From: Owenia fusiformis
Lineage: Eukaryota; Annelida; Polychaeta; Sabellida; Oweniidae
Assembly (NCBI GenBank): GCA_903813345.2
Contig: CAIIXF020000001.1
Span: 47,261,885 to 47,325,884, forward strand
DNA: 64,000 bases
Reading direction: 5' to 3'
Shown here piece after piece: positions 1 through 11,890 of the stretch. The position numbers were made by a program, and so were the translations under genes. The notes under the pieces are model-generated. The model made no database searches. It had not been told where the DNA came from and saw only the letters and a program-made list of their open reading frames with translations. The first letter of the stretch is position 1, and each line of letters opens with the position of its first letter.

Positions 1-1396
1 TCGAAACCACTTTTGAAGATGTACTTTTACTTGTAGATTTCAAATATGACATCACTTTGACTGAATTTTGAATATTTAATGATGGAAAACAAGATTATAT
101 CTAGTCGCATCTATTGATATAGCGCAAATAACTTTGCCCTAAATGCTGAGAGGCTTTTCTAGATGTTGTTTTACATGCAAATTTCAAGTATAATATCACT
201 TTGACTAAATTTTTTATGACGTAAATCAAGATTATTTCTACATGCATCTAGTCTATTAAATGTGAAGAAGGAATACGGTACACCCCTACCCCCTCCCTCA
301 CAAGACATAATTTGGTGTTCATTGTGGATTTTATTTCGAATAACCTGCTGATATTTCAAGTGGAAGACAGAAGCCCCCACACATCTTATGAATTAACCTG
401 AGGTGAATGTGATAATCATCTTTAACATCTTTAATTCAAGACTTGTGCAAATGTTATCATAGCTGAGATGCTGTTGTTGATCTTGGCAAATTTTTAGTCA
501 ATCAAATGTTTAGCATTCTGACTGGGAGCCTGAAGCAAGTAAATTTAGATCCATGGTGACATTGTTTAAATGCAGCATCAAAACATTAGAACATGAAAAC
601 AGCTTCGGCTTATGAAATCAAAACATATTTTATGGGTCATTTAACTATGGACTCTTTGGAGACTTCCGTCCCCATGGTTAGACATAACAACTTTAAATCT
701 CTGAAAGAGGAGACTTAAAGGTGATCTTACTTCAAGGCCTTATGAACCCCCCCCCCCCCCTCTCTCTCTCTCTCTCTACCCTATACACCTTACCTACCTT
801 AATGTGAACTAGATAGAAGGGAGAGATGGTCCAGGTACTTATGTCACACATGGAAAGGTTACAATGGGAAATTTACTCACTTAAAAGACATTGGAGTATA
901 CTTAATATTTTATGCTTTTGAATTGTGTCATTATAAGGTATTAGCGATGAAAGAAAAATACAACTTCCCACCTTAGCTTAACCAAAGGCAAAATTAATTT
1001 GTTTACAATTTTCTTTGTTTGGATAAGTTTGAAAATTATTTGTTGGAAATAAATTATCGTCAAAACATTAAATGATATTATATCATCAAAGAACATTGTT
1101 GCTGACATTTATAGGTTTCAATCTTTCGAAAGATGTAAAATTACTTGAAATAGAAAAATGATAAAATGCATTGTAACAATGTACATTACTAAAATATGTT
1201 AATGCTCAATAGCTAATAATCCTTTTAGAAAAGTATTTCCTTAGTAAATATACTGACTGGAATGGTTACACAATGTAAATGTAAAGCCTTAATTAAGAAC
1301 ATATGCTACATTCAAGACAGATTTAACTACACAACTAATAAATAAAAGCAAATGAACAAACATACAAAAAATAAAATAAAAATGTGAATAAAATAC
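1..1396. other. No recognisable gene
   Basis: AT-rich non-coding sequence. I see only short spurious frames and a C-run/TC microsatellite at 747-777. It is probably intron or 3' flank of the minus-strand gene starting at 1724, or VPS16 intron. Confidence 0.5.
747..777. repeat. Poly-C plus (TC)n microsatellite
   Basis: About 14 C followed directly by about eight TC dinucleotides. Confidence 0.9.
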
Positions 1397-1724
1397 TTGC
1401 CTCCCATCTTATTCTTTCATCTTCAATTTTCGTGTTTGTTTCAATTTCGTTTTCACGTCTGTTTGGCTCAGGTGCTTTTATTCCTTGGAACTTCAAGATA
1501 AGTTGTTTAAATACAGCTTGTTGCTGAGTAAGCTTTCTCTCCAGTTCCTTTATTTTGTCTCTGTTGTCTTTGATCTCATTTTGCATGCCCTGCATGACAC
1601 AGGGAGTTGGTGCAAGCCAGGGCTCCCCCGAAGTACACGTGTTGTAATCCAACCCATGTACCACAGCAATCACGACATGCACCACTGTACAACAGAGTAT
1701 AGAACTCATGAGAAATATTTGCAT
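1397..1724 (-). CDS. First coding exon of a secreted protein: signal peptide plus short coiled coil (3' exons not seen)
   Basis: The ATG at 1724 opens a frame of 109 codons plus one base before a GTATTT donor at 1396. The first 24 residues or so are hydrophobic and signal-like. Then comes a segment with two Cys and several Pro (NTC...GEPWLAPTPC). After it is a Lys/Glu/Gln-rich stretch of about 50 residues with heptad character (KDNRDKIKELERKLTQQQ) and an acidic tail. The layout of signal plus coil in exon 1, ending in phase 1, matches the coiled-coil/discoidin gene at 4991-9101. That makes a related gene whose discoidin exons lie further left a reasonable guess. I did not find those exons between 1 and 1396. 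If VPS16 extends left of the window, this gene is also inside a VPS16 intron. Confidence 0.6.
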
Positions 1725-4404
1725 GTTTGTTCCCAAATGCTTAACACTCCTTCAATCCAGTCTTTAAATACTCAGGTCCGACCAATTTGATATTCTTAGT
1801 CCTAATATAGCTCAGTTTGGCTCAGGGAAAAGATTTACTCCTCCAAACAACAAGTTTATAATCACTGGTTCCCTGAACAGCCCTCTTGGCAAGTGAAGCA
1901 ATGTTTGATCAAGATTTTCATTTCGCAAAAGGTGAAATTATACAATAGTATAGTATGCTGTACCCTATAATTAAAGCTGTTGAATAGGAAGTGCTTTGTA
2001 CATCATGTGGCTATTTAACTCAGTGGGCAAACTAATCCATTCATTAGAATTCAACAAATTTTGGCTTTTAAGCAATTTTTTAAAAAATTGGCAAAGTATT
2101 TTTCAGTGCAGGAGGTGTAGACAACCATCAGTCATCATGCGAGAATGTCTGTGTTTATTGATATACTGTAAGCCAAAGTTTTTTTCAAGTGATTGATTTT
2201 TTCATATTTCACATACATTGTAGATATGATATCGAGGAATTTAAAGGCACTCACAAAGTAGAATTCTAGGTTTTTCACAAAATTGATTGCATTTATGAAC
2301 ATTTTTTTGAGTCATAGCCATAAATGATTTCAGAACAAAACATTATTTGAGGGAATGATAATGTAACTTCAGTGTTCAAGAAAATGGGTTTTGGGGTTGC
2401 GGGGAATGTTAAATTAGCACTTCAAAAAGCTGATGGATAGTTTGAGATGATCCCTTGAATTCATGAATGCTCAGTTGTTTCAGATTTAGATTATCATGGC
2501 ATGTGTATGTTCAGATTCAAATATCACAAAGATTTAATCGGTCTATTGGTTTCCAAAATTGATTATTGTGACTGATTGTGTAACTTCAAAAGACTTCAAT
2601 GTATTCATTAAGCATACATCATACAGTTCATCACCTGAGCTAATCAAGTTTTATCTATAAACATATGTCATGTGATATTTGATCTTTTGATGGTTTGAGT
2701 TAATAGAATAATGAGATGAACAGAATAATAGTATTGCATGGAATCCCAGCTTATTTCTTAATAAAAACAACAAAATTAATTATACATCTAATCATTTTTG
2801 TAAGTAGTTTAAATACCGTAATCAAAATGTTAGTACCATCTGAACAACCACAAAAAAGCTTTCTTTGGAAGTTAGATTGTGATATGAACAATGTGTTACA
2901 AATTCCTGACTTAATATTTCATTGGATGAGGGAGAGATCAATGAATTGTCTATAGTTTAAAGAGTTTAGCTGGACTGAAGTCAGGACTGAATTTCTTGTA
3001 AAGGGTTGAGTGGTTTTATACCACAAAGCAAAAATGTCAACTTACAGATTGTTAAAGTGATGGATTGTCAATAACAATGATCTTGGCCTGGAATGTGTCC
3101 TAAGTAAATACTTCTTCTAAACAATTTTTATATAACATTATATTTGTACTATAGTCAAGATTTTGATGCTTATTTTCATGTTAATAGTCTCAAAAATGGC
3201 TTGTGTTTTATTGGATCATTAACTTTTTTCAAAGTGTCAAGAAGTCTGACAGAAATTTTGAAATTTTTTTTATTTGATCTTGAAAAGGTAGGAGTTCTCA
3301 GAATTGCTAAGAAATTGCTAACCTGAGAATTTATAATTTGAAATGATTTTGAGTCAATGAAAGATGAGCTAAGGAAAAATTAAACTCTATTTTTGTGAAA
3401 AAACTTGTATGATAATGTCTTGTTAGTACTATTATTTAAATGTGGCCTTTAAGACCTTTACTTCATGCAGAAAGGTACATTGATATCTTAACCAAGCCCC
3501 TTACAGTTGCCATAAGCTAGCATTTTTTTCTTTGGACATTTGTATGAATGCATTTATTGGCGCATTTATAGGCGTCCGTCCATATGCCCTTTGGACTATG
3601 TCCATTCCTATATAATGCCCTCTGGCGATTTAGGGATGCTATTGTAACTGTATTTTAAACTATATCAATGAAATAAATAATTAAAAAAAAATATGTCCTT
3701 TGGACTTTATAAATGTCAACATGAACATGTACTTAATATAATTAAATAAATTGTAGATTGTTAAGTGATTGAGCTAATATTAATGGTCATTGATGCAACT
3801 TCAAAATTATGCAACAAACACAGGCTGACACAATGTCATTAAAATGAGTTATTTTTGCCAAATCAGGAAAATAATTCCACTTGTTGAATCGAAAAGACAA
3901 ATATATATTACTGGTGTAACATAATGTAATATTTATATCAAATAGGATTATGAAATAATATTGGCATGATCAGATTATAAGACTGTACAATAAACATTGT
4001 TTGTTTTGATTATTTACTCATGTTCAGTCAGACCCTGGGAAATCTGAAACATATAAATGTTTGAAATGTGCATACAGTATTCGTACATGATGTTTTCTTT
4101 ATTCATATTTCTTATATGTACATCTGTATTTAATTTTATATCACTCTTTTCCATACTGATATGCTAAAGCAAAGCTTTGAAAGTATATTTAGAATACACT
4201 CATACAGAAAATCAAATTTTGATTGAATCTCTTTTTGATTTAAATGTAATATAATATCCTAATGGATCTTATGGGCATCACTGCATTGGTCCATTCATCA
4301 GAATTGTTAATCTTAATATTCACTTCGTGTAAGAATATTCATTTTATGTCTACCCAAAGATCTAATTTCATTTCTAATGCTGCCCTTTGTGCTTTTCATT
4401 TCAG
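1725..4404. other. Probable VPS16 intron or upstream sequence, no exon recognised
   Basis: AT-rich sequence without convincing coding exons on either strand. The preceding VPS16 exon is expected either here or beyond the left edge. I could not recognise it: the open frames at 1996-2196, 2716-2955 and 3144-3326 have compositions and breaks typical of chance. Confidence 0.45.
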
Positions 4405-7400
4405 AGGCTTGAGGTGAAACTGACAAGTCTAGTTGCAGCACAGGACGCATATACAAAGTCCAAGAATGAATGGGCTGCAAGGGTAAGACTGGATATAATT
4501 CCATCTTTTTCCAACTTAGTAGTTTACTTCTGTATAATCTAAGCATATGGTCTTCGTAAAACTTCTCAAGTCAAAACTTTTCTTCAATACATCTTTAGTT
4601 TTTTCTTTCAATTTGAATTAATTTTTTTAATTTAAAGATTTAACATAAACTAGTAAGAAAACATTTATAAACATAAAACCCCCTTTTCAATTCTCATGTT
4701 AAATAGTCCAAGCTATGGCTCCAGTATAACATTGGCATTATGTCTAACACACAATCCATATAATACACAAATCCTATACATGGAGGTTTCAACCATCGTG
4801 GTAAGGGTATAAGAATGGATTTCCATGTGAAACTTATTATATTTATTAATTGCTGTAACAAACAAACATGGTTTGCTGAAGATAGACAGGTCGGATGACT
4901 AGACATGAAATTCTTGAGTATCTCACAAATATAATTTCCTAAATAGTGCAAGTTCCAATTTAGTTATGTCCAATCCAGTTCAGGTATTTCCTATACAGGA
5001 CACCCAAGTATTTCAAATCGCATTGAGATGTGCCCATTCCAAGAGATTGGGTTGATGCGGATATGTTGTGCAATAATTGGAGATATTTTGTTTAACACTC
5101 TTGTGTCTGCATCAAAGTTGCCCTGGAATTCCTGAAAACATGGTATATGCACATTATGATTTGTCGTACTTCATGGTCAATGGAATTATTCATAACTTTG
5201 TCTCATCAGCCCTTAGGACAGGATTGAATTCTGTGTTTTTAATATAACTGAAGTTCGCTTTTGGTCACCATGTATTTGTACTATAAACTTGTTAAAGACT
5301 TGTGCTTTAAATTCAAATATTATAGCCTCCTCATTTACTGAATCATTTTGCATTAGATTTTATTGATTCATCATGTAATTGCTGTTCGAGTTACTATTTA
5401 TTTCTCTACATTTGCCAATTGTAAAGATCAATCTGGCCTTTGGGTCACTTAAATAGAGGTATAAGCACACTTGTCTTAAATCAATTGGTGGAAAAAGATA
5501 AGATGAAGAGGGGGCAGGGCAACACAGGGGCTTCATTAAAATATGTTTCCCACATAGGCTTTCCACATACAAAATAACTTTACCTGATTGTAAAGTATAA
5601 GTTGCTCATCTGCCCCAGCATACCATACTCTGTAGGAGGTGACCCATTGGTTGGTTGCATCTCCCCCTTCCTCACTCCTCCCCTGGGTAATGACTCCTGT
5701 TATCTGCCTAAGAGCCCCCAGGTCTACCTCTATCCACTGTGTTGTGTCTAGGGAGTTACCATTTGCCACCCATCCACCACTTTTAGACCCACTATAGACA
5801 TAAGAAAATTTTGTTACTATGCAGTTATATCTCCTCTAAATGTTCTTTTTTCTGATATATTTGATTATATTATCTGATGTGAAAATTCATAATCTCAGTA
5901 TGTATGTTTAACAATCTTAGTATAGTGCTGCCCTCTTTACAACCAACTTAATCTAATTATTATCCAAATGGAAATTGAAAAATCCAGCTGACCGTATCTC
6001 TGTATTAAGTCTAGCTCTTTCAGGTCCATTATCTCTCTCCTGTGCCACGGAAGAAGCAGAGAAGCTGGCATCTGGGATATTATACTCATCCCCTGACAGT
6101 AGAGCTTCTCCAATGCACACTGAACCTAAATAAGGAATATCAGATAGAATTGAAGAGATATTAAAATACATGAATGTAGGTGCTAGCTAAAGCAACACAT
6201 TATTGAATGAAAAACTAGGAAGAACCCAGGCCATGTACAATAAGTATTGCTAATTTTTAATTTTGTTATGTTTCATATTTCTCCATGAAACTTTTACAAC
6301 ATAAGCAACACATATCTGACCTTATTCTATCCAAATTTCTGGACAAGGTTATGGTTACTAGGGTAACCATTGTCACAGATACCCAGGGCAACCTTAAGGG
6401 TTTACATAATGAATTATTGTTATCAAATAAACACTTTGATGAATAAAAACTGTTGATATGGTCAAATCTTGATGTTGTCAGTTTGAATTATATGTATTAT
6501 CTAACAGCGGTGCTAAGAGATCTGAGAGGAATATTGCACTAGAGTCTAGAATCTCAATCAGCGGATGTATGCAGTGAACACTGCACATCCCTATCCACAC
6601 ACTTCAACGTCCTCAAAGAGCAATATCGACATATACGGTCCATCAGGATAACGCCCCTGCTCACAGATCCTCTACTCTCCTATATAAATACAATAACAGA
6701 GCTTAGCATGGAAGCGTTGCCCCACGCAGCATATTTTTAGATAAGGCCCCCTTGATTTTGTTGTATTTGCCTCAGTGAAAAGGGATCAGAAGGGAATATC
6801 GCACCAGAATCTCAATCAGCTGATAACTGCAGTGAACACCTCCCTAGCCACACACTTTAAGGGTGGCTTCAAAAATGTGTACCATGAGTGGGTCGCCAGA
6901 CAGCAACTGTGCATTGACGTTAAGGGTACCTGCCTGGTTTGAGCACCTCATGAAGTTAATATGGATCATGAAGTGACTCTGGAATGGATTATTTATAACT
7001 GAACTGCATATCCCAAGAGTGAAACGGCATTAAATGATACTGCTTTGAACACTCAAAATGTCGTCCAAAGTGACGTCAGAAATTTGCCCCGCATATCCAT
7101 GATACTGGTTACCTTAGTAACCATAACTTTGATAGTACTGATTCGATTGTCTTGAAACTGTCATAGAATAAATTCAGATATATCTATCTTATGTTGTGAA
7201 AGTTTCATGAAGAAAAAGCAAACATAACAAAAGTTATAGCAAAATTAGCAATACTTATTGAACGCCCTGTATTATGAGTGTAATTGATTCTTACATTTTA
7301 CATCAGACAGTTGTTCCTTCAGTTCTCTTTGACAAGCTTTCAACTCTTCATAAATGTCATTTTGCGTTTCCATGAGATCATTTTTCATTTGCTTTTGCCC

Positions 7401-10400
7401 TGCTATCAACTCTTCACTCCATTCTATCACTTCGTGAACATTCTCCTTCAATGCATTCTGGTTTTCGGCAAGATCGCTGCACAGTTCTTTAGTTTCATCC
7501 TGGTTTGCTTTTATTTGTTCTTGACACTCTTTTATTTCATTAAAATCATTTCTCAGGTTTTCATTTTCTTCTCTTGATTCATGAGTGCTTTCTTTCAGTT
7601 CTTCTATGCAGTCATTCAAATCAGTTTGTTTTTCCATTATTTCATTTAAATTTGGCATTAGTTCATTTTGTTGACATTCTTTCAGCTGGTTTTGGCCATC
7701 TGTCAAATCCTGTAGATATTCCTTTAGTTCAGCATTGGAGGATTCTTCTGGTTCTTGCATATGTTCATGTATTTCATCGAGACTTTCCTTCATTTCCAAT
7801 TGACAATCTTTGATTTCATTTTGGTTATCCACCAACTCATGTATATATTCATTCAATTGGCCTTGTCCCTCTTTTATTTCATTTTGACATTCTTTTATTT
7901 CATTCTGCCCTTCTGTTAACTCATTGATCACTTCATTAGCTTCATGTTGACTTCCTTTTATGTTGTCCAGGTTTTCTTTTATTTCAATCTGGCATTCATT
8001 AATTTCATTCACATTTTCCTTTATGTCATTTTGTACTTGTTTTATCTCTTGAATAATTTCAAGAAACTCTGTTTGACCTTCCCGGACTCTCTGAACATTT
8101 TCATTGAATTCATTTATATTTTCAGAAATTTCACCAATGCTCTCATTTGTGTCATTCTGAACTTCAATTAACTCCTGAATATTCTCCTCCAGTTCATTTT
8201 GACTTTCTTTCAATCCCTGTAAAGTCTCTTCCTCATTATTTTCATTCAGTTCACCTACCATTTCTTTTATTTCAGCCTGGCATTGAGTAAGGTCTTTTAT
8301 ATTGTCCTTGAACACATTTTGACGCTCATTAAACTCTTGTTGGAAATCTTTTAAACCTGCTTGACCATCCTTAAGCACTTCAAGATTTTCCTTAACATGA
8401 TTTTGCCACCAGTTAACACCATTAATGTTCTCTTTTAATTCATTTTGCCCTTCAAGCAGATTTCCAACTATGTCTTTGATTTGCTTCTGCCTTTCATTGA
8501 ATTCAAGTTGACATTCTTTAATGTCACTTTCACTTTCTTTTAGCTCAGTTATGCTTTCCTTTATTTCATCTTGACATTCTTTCATCTCATTGATGGTCTC
8601 CTTAATTTCAACTTGGAAATCATTCAATTCATTTGAATTACTCTGCCCTTCATCTATTTCATGGTCATGTTCTTTTATTTCCTCTTGCCCTTCCATTAAT
8701 TCATTCATTATCTCCTTCATCTCATCTTGTCCCTTATTCAGTCTATTTATTTTGTTATTGATTTCCTCATCAATGCCTTCTAATGTATCAGCCATTTCTT
8801 CATTGACTTCCTTAATTTGTTTTACACATTCCAGTAGTTCATTTGATTTCTCAAGCAGATCATTCTGTGTGTCTTCATTCATATTCTCCTTCTCACCATC
8901 CATTAACTCTTCAATATGTTCCATAAGCTCATCATGATCTTCTTCCATTGCAGTTTGACCACTTTCAAGTGTTTTCATACCTGAAACAATGGTTTTATCT
9001 AGATTTTTAATGTCCTTTTTAGTGGCAGGATCCATTTTCCCTCCATGGACACTCCATCCATAAGTGAGGAACACTACAAAAAAGATTATAATTCCATTCA
9101 TTTTATTTTAAATAGTATCACACATAATCATATGGAAGTATTATAATAAAATTAAAATATTTTGAGTCAATATCTAGGTTTTCTGAACATACAGTATTGA
9201 CATTTTGATTTGTGTTCACCAATAATTAGCAACAATAAAACAACTAATTCAAATGTTATGATATATCATAATATTACTGACCTTTAAAATGTTAAATGCT
9301 ACCTTCAATTTTAGGCGAAATACCAATGTGAACTTCATACAGTGCAACTCAGTCTAAGCCTCCAAAAATGGAGAGATACTTGTTTAAACATATCATATTT
9401 GTAGTTTAATGTGAGCTGCCATCAGTTGTAATTTTTTGTACTATTACAATTAATGTGATTATACATATTAGTTTGCAATGTCTTTACCTTGATGCAGGCA
9501 TCCCTTTTTGTAATGCACAAATATCAACAAGAAATAGGGGTCATAAATTTGCCATTTTCTTGAAAAACATTGAACATCTTATTTCTGTATCTATAGGTCA
9601 GTTTTCATAAAAATGATTCACACTTTACTGCCATTATTGTTATTGCCATTATACAGGGTGACACAAAAAATGACACCCACCTTACGTATAATCTGTTTGT
9701 CTATTAACATATAGACTTGTCCTTTGGCACGTTTAAAGTAGACATAATGCAAAAGCATGTCAAGAAATTTCAGATGTGTAGCTCAAGTGGGTCAAATTTT
9801 ATGAGCGTTACAACATTTGCTCTAAATATCTTCCATTCCTTTACAGACACACATGGATTCTACACAAAAAATGCCACCAGCTTTTGTAACATAACTTTGT
9901 AAATACTACTACTGATGTAATGTAATTTTGTAATGCTCAAAAATGTGCATCTAGGTGAGCTAGTCATCTGAAACTTCTTGTGGAGTTGCAAAATGGATTG
10001 TAGTTCTAATGTGCAGAACTTCTTCAGACAAATAAGTTCTGAAATATTTTGTGGGTGGGTGTCATTTTTTGTGTCACACAGTATTTAGAGTTATGATTGT
10101 TTATCTGGAGGTTTTCTTTTACTTCTGTCACTACTTCTATTGTGAGGTCTAGAAAGTTTACAAAATAGAACAAGTGTGTTTTTCCAGCAAACAGAGGAGC
10201 AAGTGAAGTTACTGAAGTATCAGCGTAGACTGGAAGAGGAGTTGAACAGGCAATACATGGACCTATCCCTACACCAAACCATGTACAAGCTTACAATGGA
10301 GGCCAACCACAAACTGGCAGAATCACTAAGGAAAGAATTTAAAGTGCCTGACAGAAGGTAAAATTAAGTATTCTATCTCCCATTAATTTTCCTGAATAAC

Positions 10401-11890
10401 TCTATGTCACGTATGTGCTTTAAATACATTTGAAGCAGACTTGAAATGTCATATTTTTATAACTCCCTTTTGCAAAGTATCAAAGAGATTATATCATCCC
10501 TTAACTGCTTAAAGTTGATAATAAATGCATATAATTATACATTTGATCCATACATTGCTTTGGCCTGATTTTCAACATTTTTGGGTTTATAGATTTAAAC
10601 AATAATTCTGCCTTTTGTAATAAAATAATTTCAGATTTTGGTGGCTGAGAGTGAATGCATTATGTGAATCAAATGATTGGACAGAGCTAGAAAAGTTCTC
10701 CAAATCCAAAAAATCACCAATTGGTTATGAGGTAACCATTATATTAATATACATATATTAATATGCCAGTTTATTCAGTTCAATTTTGTATTCAATAAAA
10801 AAAAATTGGTAACATTTGCCCACCATGCAGATGCACATTTACTGAACATTCTCATTTTGTGTACTGAAGGTGAGATACTTATTCTTTAATTTCGAGAATA
10901 TATGCAACTGGAATACATTTATTTTTCTCAAATTTTTTTGCCATATATTAAAGTTTAAATTAAACCTATTACTTTAACCTTCAAGTTAGACATAATGCGT
11001 ATGCGCATGCATGATACTTATAGTTGATATAGAGTTCACAACTTAAGTTGAAAATATGATTTCCACAATTAAACACTGACGTTCTGTCCATTATGCCCAA
11101 TAGGCAGCCAGCTTTTCAGGTCCATTTCCAAGTGTGAAAAGTTGTTGCCATTTGCAGCCTTGCAGCTGTGAGTTTTGACAGAAAGTTGCTGATATAGACA
11201 TTCCTCTTCTTGATTTCCACTCATATAAATGTATGCAATCTATACAGGTAACATTTAATTTTTCAGCCATTTGTTGATGGGTGTATAAAATATGGAAACA
11301 GACATGAAGCTACTAAATATCTACCTAAGGTTAGCCAAGAAAACAAAGTCAACTGCTATATTAAAGTTGGGTAAGTTCAAAATATACAATATAATTCTTC
11401 ACATTCATTGCAAATTATTTAGGAAATGTCTGTCAGCTTATAAACAATTGATTTTATAAATTTTCATTGAATTGCAAATCTATCTAAAGCAGTTAACATC
11501 TGCACATTTTAATGAAGTAACAATTAATGCTGGTAAATCAGTAGCCTAATTTTGAGCGTGATAAATTAAAGTGAAAAGTATTCAATTGCGCTATTCTATT
11601 GTTATTAGTGCTGAACCGCCATCTTATCTTATTATATTGTGTTGTAATGAGTGCTACCAAAGTGTTATATTGCTATATTGTTGTTATAAGTGCTATATAA
11701 TGCTGTATTTCATTTTACTGTTATTAGTGCTGTTTTTTGTTACAGGCAACTAGATCAAGCTGCAGAATTTGCATTTCTACAGAAAAGTATCGATGACTTG
11801 AATATAGTGCAACAGAAATGTGGACCTATGAACCGAGCCACGGTGGAAAAAATACAAACTATGAAAGCTCAGCTTCAAACCAAACGATAG
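4405..11890 (+). CDS. VPS16: VPS16, 3' half (five C-terminal exons; 5' end not seen)
   Basis: VPS16 is a core subunit of the HOPS and CORVET tethering complexes, acting with VPS11, VPS18 and VPS33 in fusion at late endosomes and lysosomes. The visible exons are 4405-4482, 10188-10357, 10635-10731, 11267-11370 and 11746-11890. They have AG/GT borders and phases that join into 198 codons ending in TAG. Recognition rests on the family's C-terminal alpha-solenoid text: an [14 protein letters not shown] segment, then DLSLH, then a WWL motif followed by [16 protein letters not shown], then PFV and a Lys-rich tail. Vertebrate VPS16 is about 840 residues, so only the last quarter is here. Upstream exons must lie left of 4405; I recognised none in 1-4404. 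The first intron shown (5.7 kb) contains another gene on the opposite strand. Identity is secure; exact borders were read by eye. Confidence 0.93.
4991..9101 (-). CDS. Secreted coiled-coil protein with C-terminal F5/8 type C (discoidin) domain, nested in a VPS16 intron
   Basis: Exons on the minus strand are 9101-7295, 6125-5993, 5791-5584 and 5131-4991. Phases 1, 2 and 0 fit and give 762 residues ending in TAG. Residues 1-20 are a hydrophobic signal peptide. Residues of about 21-602, all in exon 1, form one long Glu/Lys/Gln/Asn-rich coiled coil built from degenerate repeats of the type Glu-x-Gln-x-Glu-Ile-Lys-Glu, many carrying a Cys (ECQ). The last three exons encode a discoidin domain of about 150 residues. 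It starts at CIGEALLSG, includes QWIEVDLG and ITGVITQGR in the middle, and closes with the typical [19 protein letters not shown] segment; the first and last Cys would form the domain's disulfide. Discoidin domains bind cell-surface or matrix sugars and lipids, so an extracellular multimeric binding or adhesive protein is an inference. Intron 1 contains a transposon. Confidence 0.85.
6227..7269. mobile_element. Non-autonomous DNA transposon with long terminal inverted repeats, in intron 1 of the discoidin gene
   Basis: The left end (about 6227-6380) and right end (about 7110-7269) are inverted copies: the AATAAGTATTGCTAATTT blocks, the CATGAAACTTT(T/C)ACAACATAAG blocks and the GGTTATGGTTACTA(G/A)GGTAACCA blocks match in order. 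The outer ends resemble CAGG..., and the right end is followed by TA. No transposase frame remains, so it is a derivative of a TA-targeting (Tc1/mariner-type) element by inference. Confidence 0.75.
9654..10081. mobile_element. 428-bp inverted-repeat element (MITE) in a VPS16 intron
   Basis: The ends share the block GTGACACAAAAAATGACACC, present in inverted orientation at left and right, and are flanked by TA. The left end begins CAGGGTGAC, like the other elements of this kind in the window. No coding capacity. Confidence 0.75.

Noticed and set aside
3144-3326. Candidate upstream VPS16 exon (frame starting with YYSQDFDAYF)
   Set aside because: Only a few residues look suggestive, there is no matching donor in phase, and the rest is low-complexity Phe/Leu text.
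7284-8937. Plus-strand open frames of 75-115 aa rich in Phe, Leu, Ser and Ile
   Set aside because: They are the antisense of the Glu/Lys/Gln/Asn-rich coiled-coil exon; codon bias of that exon keeps the other strand open.
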